Shown piece by piece: positions 60,550 through 64,000 of a DNA stretch of 64,000 nucleotides. Source of the stretch: Fimbriimonadaceae bacterium (lineage in GTDB: Bacteria; Armatimonadota; Fimbriimonadia; Fimbriimonadales; Fimbriimonadaceae); contig JAMLGR010000010.1 of NCBI GenBank assembly GCA_023957775.1, positions 1-64,000 on the forward strand. Reading direction: 5' to 3'. The translations under genes were made by a program, and so were the position numbers. The notes under the pieces are model-generated. The model was not told the DNA's origin. It ran no database searches and saw only the letters and a list, made by a program, of their open reading frames with translations. The number at the start of each line of letters is the position of its first letter. Position 1 is the first letter of the stretch.

Positions 60550-61477
60550 CGAACAACGTGCTGACCGATTGGTTCAGGTAGATGCGGCGGATCGCCTCGC
60601 CGACGAGCGGCGCGGACGGCAGGACCGTGAGCTTCGGAATCATCTTCTCGTTGCCGATGGGAATCGTGTCCATGGTGATGATCCGCGAGACGACGCTCTC
60701 TTGCAGCCGCTGGGGCGCGTTGCCGCTGAACACGGGGTGCGTGCAGCTCGCGATCACCTCGGTCGCGCCGCGTTTGAGCAACGCCTCCGCACCCTGGATG
60801 ATCGAGCCTCCGGTGTCGATCATGTCGTCGATCATCACGCACTTCTTGCCGTCCACGTCGCCGATGATCTCGACGATGTCCACCTTGTTCGGCTCGGGAC
60901 GGCGCTTGGCGATGATCGCAATGGGCGCCTTCAGCATCTCCGCCAGCGCCCGGGCCCGGCCGACCCCCGCAACGTCGGGGCTCACCACCACCACGTCCTC
61001 CTCCGCGTAGCCCTGCTCGAGCATGTAGCGTCCGATGATCGGCCCCGCATAAAGATGGTCCACCGGCACGTGGAAGAAGCCCATGATCTGCTCGGCGTGC
61101 AGGTCCACGGCCACCACGCGTCCCGCGCCGGCCTGCTGGATGAGATCCGCCACGAGCCGCGCCGTCACGGGCTCGCGCGGCTTGATCTTCTTGTCTTGGC
61201 GCGCGTAGCCGAAGTAGGGCATCACCACCGTGATGCGGCGCGCCGAGGCCCGCCGGAACGCGTCAAGCATGATCAGCAGCTCCATCAGGGTGTCGTTCGC
61301 CGGGAAGCACGTCGGCTGCAGCAGGAACACGTCGTTCCCACGGGCGCTCTCGTCGACCATGATCCGGATCTCGCCGTCGCTGAACTTCGTCGACGTCAAG
61401 CGTCCCAACGGAATGTTGAGGTAATCGGCCACGCGCACGGCGAGCTCGCGGTTCGCGTTGCCCGCGAACAGCTTCAT
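60536..61477 (-). CDS. prs: Ribose-phosphate pyrophosphokinase
   Basis: A 313-residue enzyme that makes PRPP from ribose 5-phosphate and ATP, feeding nucleotide, His and Trp synthesis. It has KLFAGNANRELAVRVADYLN at the start, the ATP loop VMPYFGYARQDKK, the DLHAEQIMGFF metal segment and the PRPP-binding CVMIDDMIDTGGSI motif. ATG at 61477 matches usual family N-termini; a TTG at 61483 is possible. It follows glmU by 17 bp, an arrangement also found in Firmicutes. It is the second gene of the long minus operon. Confidence 0.95.
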   Translation of the reverse strand: MKLFAGNANRELAVRVADYLNIPLGRLTSTKFSDGEIRIMVDESARGNDVFLLQPTCFPANDTLMELLIMLDAFRRASARRITVVMPYFGYARQDKKIKPREPVTARLVADLIQQAGAGRVVAVDLHAEQIMGFFHVPVDHLYAGPIIGRYMLEQGYAEEDVVVVSPDVAGVGRARALAEMLKAPIAIIAKRRPEPNKVDIVEIIGDVDGKKCVMIDDMIDTGGSIIQGAEALLKRGATEVIASCTHPVFSGNAPQRLQESVVSRIITMDTIPIGNEKMIPKLTVLPSAPLVGEAIRRIYLNQSVSTLFDDWR

Positions 61478-61494
61478 GCCGGTCAAGCCGCCGT

Positions 61495-62877
61495 TTACGT
61501 GTTCTTCGCCTTCTTCTCTCGCCAATGTGCTGCCCACTCTTCCCGTACCTCTTGCCTGGATCGCCCCACGGCCAGCGCGTTGGCCGGCACCTCTTTGTTG
61601 ATCACGCTCCCTGCGGCCACGAACGCCCCGTCGCCGATCTTCAGCGGCGCGATGAGCGTGGTGTTGGAGCCGATGAATGCGTCTTCGCCAATCACCGTTC
61701 GGTGCTTAGCGAAACCGTCGTAGTTGCAGGTGATCGTGCCCGCGCCGACGTTGGTGCGCGCCCCGACCTCCGCGTCCCCGATGTACGTGAGATGCGACAC
61801 GCTCGACTTCGGCCCGAGCGTGGCGTTCTTGATCTCGACGAAGTTGCCGACCTTCACGTCCTCGCCGAGCACGGCGCCGGGACGCAGGTTCGCGTACGGG
61901 CCGCAGCGGGCGCGGTCCTTCAGCACCGCGCGGGCCAGATGGCTCATCAGTACCGTGCAGCCGCGTCCGATCGTCGAATCCTCCACGCGCGTGTTGGGCC
62001 CGATCTCGCACCCCTCCCCGATGACCGTGCTCCCCTCGATGTTCGTCATCGGCTGGATCGTCGTGTCGGTGCCGATCTCCACGTCGAACCCGATGTAGGT
62101 GTTCGTGGGGTCCACGATCGTGACCCCGTTGAGGGCGTGCTTGCGCAGGATGCGGCTTCGAAGGATCGCAGAAGCCTGGGCGAGCTGCCACCGGTCGTTG
62201 ACCCCCAGCATGGTCTCCGCTTCCTCGAAGGCGTGCGTGGCCACACGTCCGCCGTCCTTGTACACGGCCCCGATCATGTCGGTGAGGTAGTACTCGCCCT
62301 GCGCGTTGTCCGTGCTCAGCGTGGGCAGCAGCCGAAACAGGGTCGGACCCGAGAAGCAGTAGACGCTGACGCACACCTCCTTGAGCCGCCGCTGCTCGGG
62401 TGTCGCGTCCTTCTCCTCGACGATCTGGCACGCCACGCCGTCGGAGTCGCGAAGGACGCGCCCGTATCCGGTGGGGTCCTCGAACGTGACGGTGGCCATG
62501 GTGCACTCCGCGCCCTCGCGCAGGTGCGTCTCGATCAGGCCGTTCAAGGCCTCCGCCGTCAGCAGCGGCGTGTCGCCGGGCGTGACCACCACGGGGCCCA
62601 CGTGGTGGGCCAAAACGTCCCGCGCCATCATCGCCGCGTGGCCGGTGCCCATCTGTTGCTCTTGGACCGCGTACTCGTAACGGTCGCCGAAGGCCTCGCG
62701 AAGCAGTTCCCCGCGGTGACCCGTGATCACCACGGGACGGTCGATCCCCGCGCCGCGCATGGCCCGCCCGATCAGCTCGACCATCGGCACGCCGCAAGCC
62801 GCGAACAGCCCCTTGGGCAAATCCGATTTCATGCGGGTGCCCTTGCCCGCGGCGAGGATGATTCCGGCGACTTTCAT
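61495..62877 (-). CDS. glmU: Bifunctional UDP-GlcNAc pyrophosphorylase / GlcN-1-P acetyltransferase
   Basis: A 460-residue GlmU, the cytoplasmic enzyme that acetylates glucosamine 1-phosphate and uridylylates it to UDP-GlcNAc for peptidoglycan and LPS. The uridyltransferase domain (about 1-230) has LAAGKGTRMKSDLPKGLFAA and VTPGDTPLL. The left-handed beta-helix domain (about 250-450) has repeated hexapeptides such as IGPNTRVEDSTIG, KVGNFVEIKNATLG and the YIGDAEVGARTNVGAGTITC active-site region. Length is normal. It starts the operon; 100 bp separate it from the protease gene. Confidence 0.95.
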   Translation of the reverse strand: MKVAGIILAAGKGTRMKSDLPKGLFAACGVPMVELIGRAMRGAGIDRPVVITGHRGELLREAFGDRYEYAVQEQQMGTGHAAMMARDVLAHHVGPVVVTPGDTPLLTAEALNGLIETHLREGAECTMATVTFEDPTGYGRVLRDSDGVACQIVEEKDATPEQRRLKEVCVSVYCFSGPTLFRLLPTLSTDNAQGEYYLTDMIGAVYKDGGRVATHAFEEAETMLGVNDRWQLAQASAILRSRILRKHALNGVTIVDPTNTYIGFDVEIGTDTTIQPMTNIEGSTVIGEGCEIGPNTRVEDSTIGRGCTVLMSHLARAVLKDRARCGPYANLRPGAVLGEDVKVGNFVEIKNATLGPKSSVSHLTYIGDAEVGARTNVGAGTITCNYDGFAKHRTVIGEDAFIGSNTTLIAPLKIGDGAFVAAGSVINKEVPANALAVGRSRQEVREEWAAHWREKKAKNT

Positions 62878-62977
62878 GGCGAGAGAGAACGAAACCCCCA
62901 GCAACCCCGGGGCGCACTCATTCTGCCAGTTTTGGCGCACCCGGGGCAACCACCCTCAACACTCAGCACTCAACGCA

Positions 62978-64000
62978 CTACTTGATCTTCCCGAGGAGGA
63001 CCTCGATGGCTTTGTCGATCTGCGGGTCCTTCCCTGCGAAGAACTCCTCTGGCGTGATGTCCACCTTGAAGTCGGGCTCTTGCCCCATGTCCTCGAGCGG
63101 AGTCCCGTCCATCCGGTAGACGCCCGAGCCCGGCATGCGGGCGCTGGTGCCGTCCACCAGGCGGAAACCACCCGTCCAGATCACGTACCCGGGCGTGGGC
63201 ATGCCGACGAGCGTCGCGAGCCCGCGCGACTTCATCGCGTACGGGAACATCTCGGCGTTGCTGTAGCTCGTCTCCGCCGCCATCACGACCGTGGGTTTGC
63301 CCCACGTCTGGCCGGGCGCCAACTGAGGTTGCTCGTCGCGCGGCACGTAGTAGCTGTGGGGCCGGCGTTCGATGATGTCGATCAACTGGTCGCTGATGTT
63401 CCCGCCGCCGTTGTCGCGCACGTCGATGATCACCCCGTCCTTGCCCTGCGTGAGCTGCCAGAACTCGCGCTGGAACTGGTCGAAGTTTCCGCCGCCCATG
63501 CCGGCGATGTGCACGTACGTCAGCTTGCCGTTCGATTTCTCCTCGACGTACTTGCGGCGGGCCTCCAGCAGGTTGCGGCGCACGATGCCCGCGAACTCGC
63601 CGCCCGACAGGGCGCGGTACTTCACCGTCCGGGCATTGGTCTTGTTGGGAGTCGAATTCACCAGCAGCGTCAGGTCGCGGCCGGTCTGGTTGTTGAGCAC
63701 ATCGCGGAACAGGCTCTCGTCGGGACGCACGTCCACGCCGTTCACCTGAAGCACGTACTCGCCGGGGCGGATCCGGGTCTTCTCGTAAGACCCCGGGGCA
63801 CCGTCCGGCACGTCCTTGACCTTGATTCCCAATCCGCGATGGCTGTAGTCGATCGTGAAGCCCGGGTGCGCGGTGGTTTCGCCGCTGGGGTTCCCCGGCC
63901 CCGGACCCACCTCGGAGTGGCTGGACTCGAGTTCGCCCACCATCATGTTCAGCACGGTGGCCATCTCGTTGCGGTGGGCGACGCCGTCCAAAAGCGGCGC
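62978..64000 (-). CDS. Tricorn-like S41 protease, C-terminal part (runs off window)
   Basis: At least 340 residues of the C-terminus of a large protein that starts beyond the window end. A PDZ domain is visible (GLGIKVKDVPDGAPGSYEKT, PGEYVLQVNGVDV), then an S41 core with GKDGVIIDVRDNGGGNISDQ and the nucleophile region ETSYSNAEMFPYAMKSRGLA. The end is a helical segment with FKVDITPEEFFAGKDPQIDK. Full-length homologues also carry N-terminal WD40-like propellers; that part is not seen here. It probably degrades peptides in the cytoplasm or periplasm. Confidence 0.88.
   Translation of the reverse strand, partial: APLLDGVAHRNEMATVLNMMVGELESSHSEVGPGPGNPSGETTAHPGFTIDYSHRGLGIKVKDVPDGAPGSYEKTRIRPGEYVLQVNGVDVRPDESLFRDVLNNQTGRDLTLLVNSTPNKTNARTVKYRALSGGEFAGIVRRNLLEARRKYVEEKSNGKLTYVHIAGMGGGNFDQFQREFWQLTQGKDGVIIDVRDNGGGNISDQLIDIIERRPHSYYVPRDEQPQLAPGQTWGKPTVVMAAETSYSNAEMFPYAMKSRGLATLVGMPTPGYVIWTGGFRLVDGTSARMPGSGVYRMDGTPLEDMGQEPDFKVDITPEEFFAGKDPQIDKAIEVLLGKIK

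Noticed and set aside
62878-62977. Terminator between the protease and glmU genes
   Set aside because: The CCCCGGGG segments there do not pair into one continuous stem with a T-run.

Overview
The window is G+C-rich, gene-dense chromosomal DNA from a free-living Gram-negative-type bacterium. Five secreted proteins end in PEP-CTERM sorting tails (Val-Pro-Glu-Pro, hydrophobic helix, Arg-rich end). The other markers are large WD40/ATPase proteins of planctomycete style, a DUF2961 protein, phytanoyl-CoA dioxygenase-like enzymes and a tricorn-type S41 protease. This mix fits Armatimonadota (Fimbriimonadia-like) best. No rRNA or marker phylogeny is available here, so that assignment is an inference.

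Region 1 (0-11 kb) holds a signalling cluster. Two paralogous membrane-anchored AAA-like ATPases with WD40 C-termini (1095-4340, 4402-7965) lie near a soluble SARP/BTAD regulator (9012-10793) that carries the same kind of ATPase module. Region 2 (11-25 kb) has a PEP-CTERM protein, a sugar ABC importer without its own ATPase (12163-15547, minus), two PhyH oxygenases plus an SDR (15651-18268, plus), another PEP-CTERM protein, a TlpA-like thioredoxin pair, and a second SARP regulator split by a frameshift. Region 3 (24.6-31 kb) has an HDOD protein, a DUF2961 protein and several secreted or membrane proteins of unknown function.

Region 4 (31-38.6 kb, minus) is a compact hexuronate operon: MFS transporter, two-subunit altronate dehydratase, enolase-superfamily dehydratase, SDR, KDG kinase, KDPG aldolase and a uronate isomerase. 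Together they would import sugar acids and convert them through KDG and KDPG to pyruvate and glyceraldehyde 3-phosphate. Region 5 (38.6-46.8 kb) is mixed: GT2, tandem GNAT, PIG-L-like protein, serine hydrolase, a decayed toxin-antitoxin-like relic, a repeat-built PEP-CTERM protein, tRNA-Lys(CTT), a membrane protein, DinB-like and GNAT proteins.

Region 6 (46.8-55.5 kb) has a PEP-CTERM protein, YccA/BI-1, an Spy-like protein, an MlaF-like ATPase, a peptide-binding lipoprotein with an AraC regulator, and two secreted proteins in a lower-G+C patch. Five heptanucleotide (CCCGATT-type) tracts with G-quadruplex potential lie between these genes. Region 7 (55.5-64 kb, minus) is a tightly overlapped nine-gene operon, glmU-prs-(six uncharacterised, mostly membrane)-recO, followed by the C-terminal part of a tricorn-like protease that runs off the window.

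Signals beyond the genes: 11-bp-period direct repeats of a GTGA-type heptamer in three divergent promoter regions (possible SARP sites), a dispersed REP-like palindrome, a perfect 15-bp AT-rich palindrome, and a recO gene that appears to start at CTG. Most genes start in the usual way, but several adjacent genes use GTGA, ATGA or TTGA overlaps, and these were used to choose starts.
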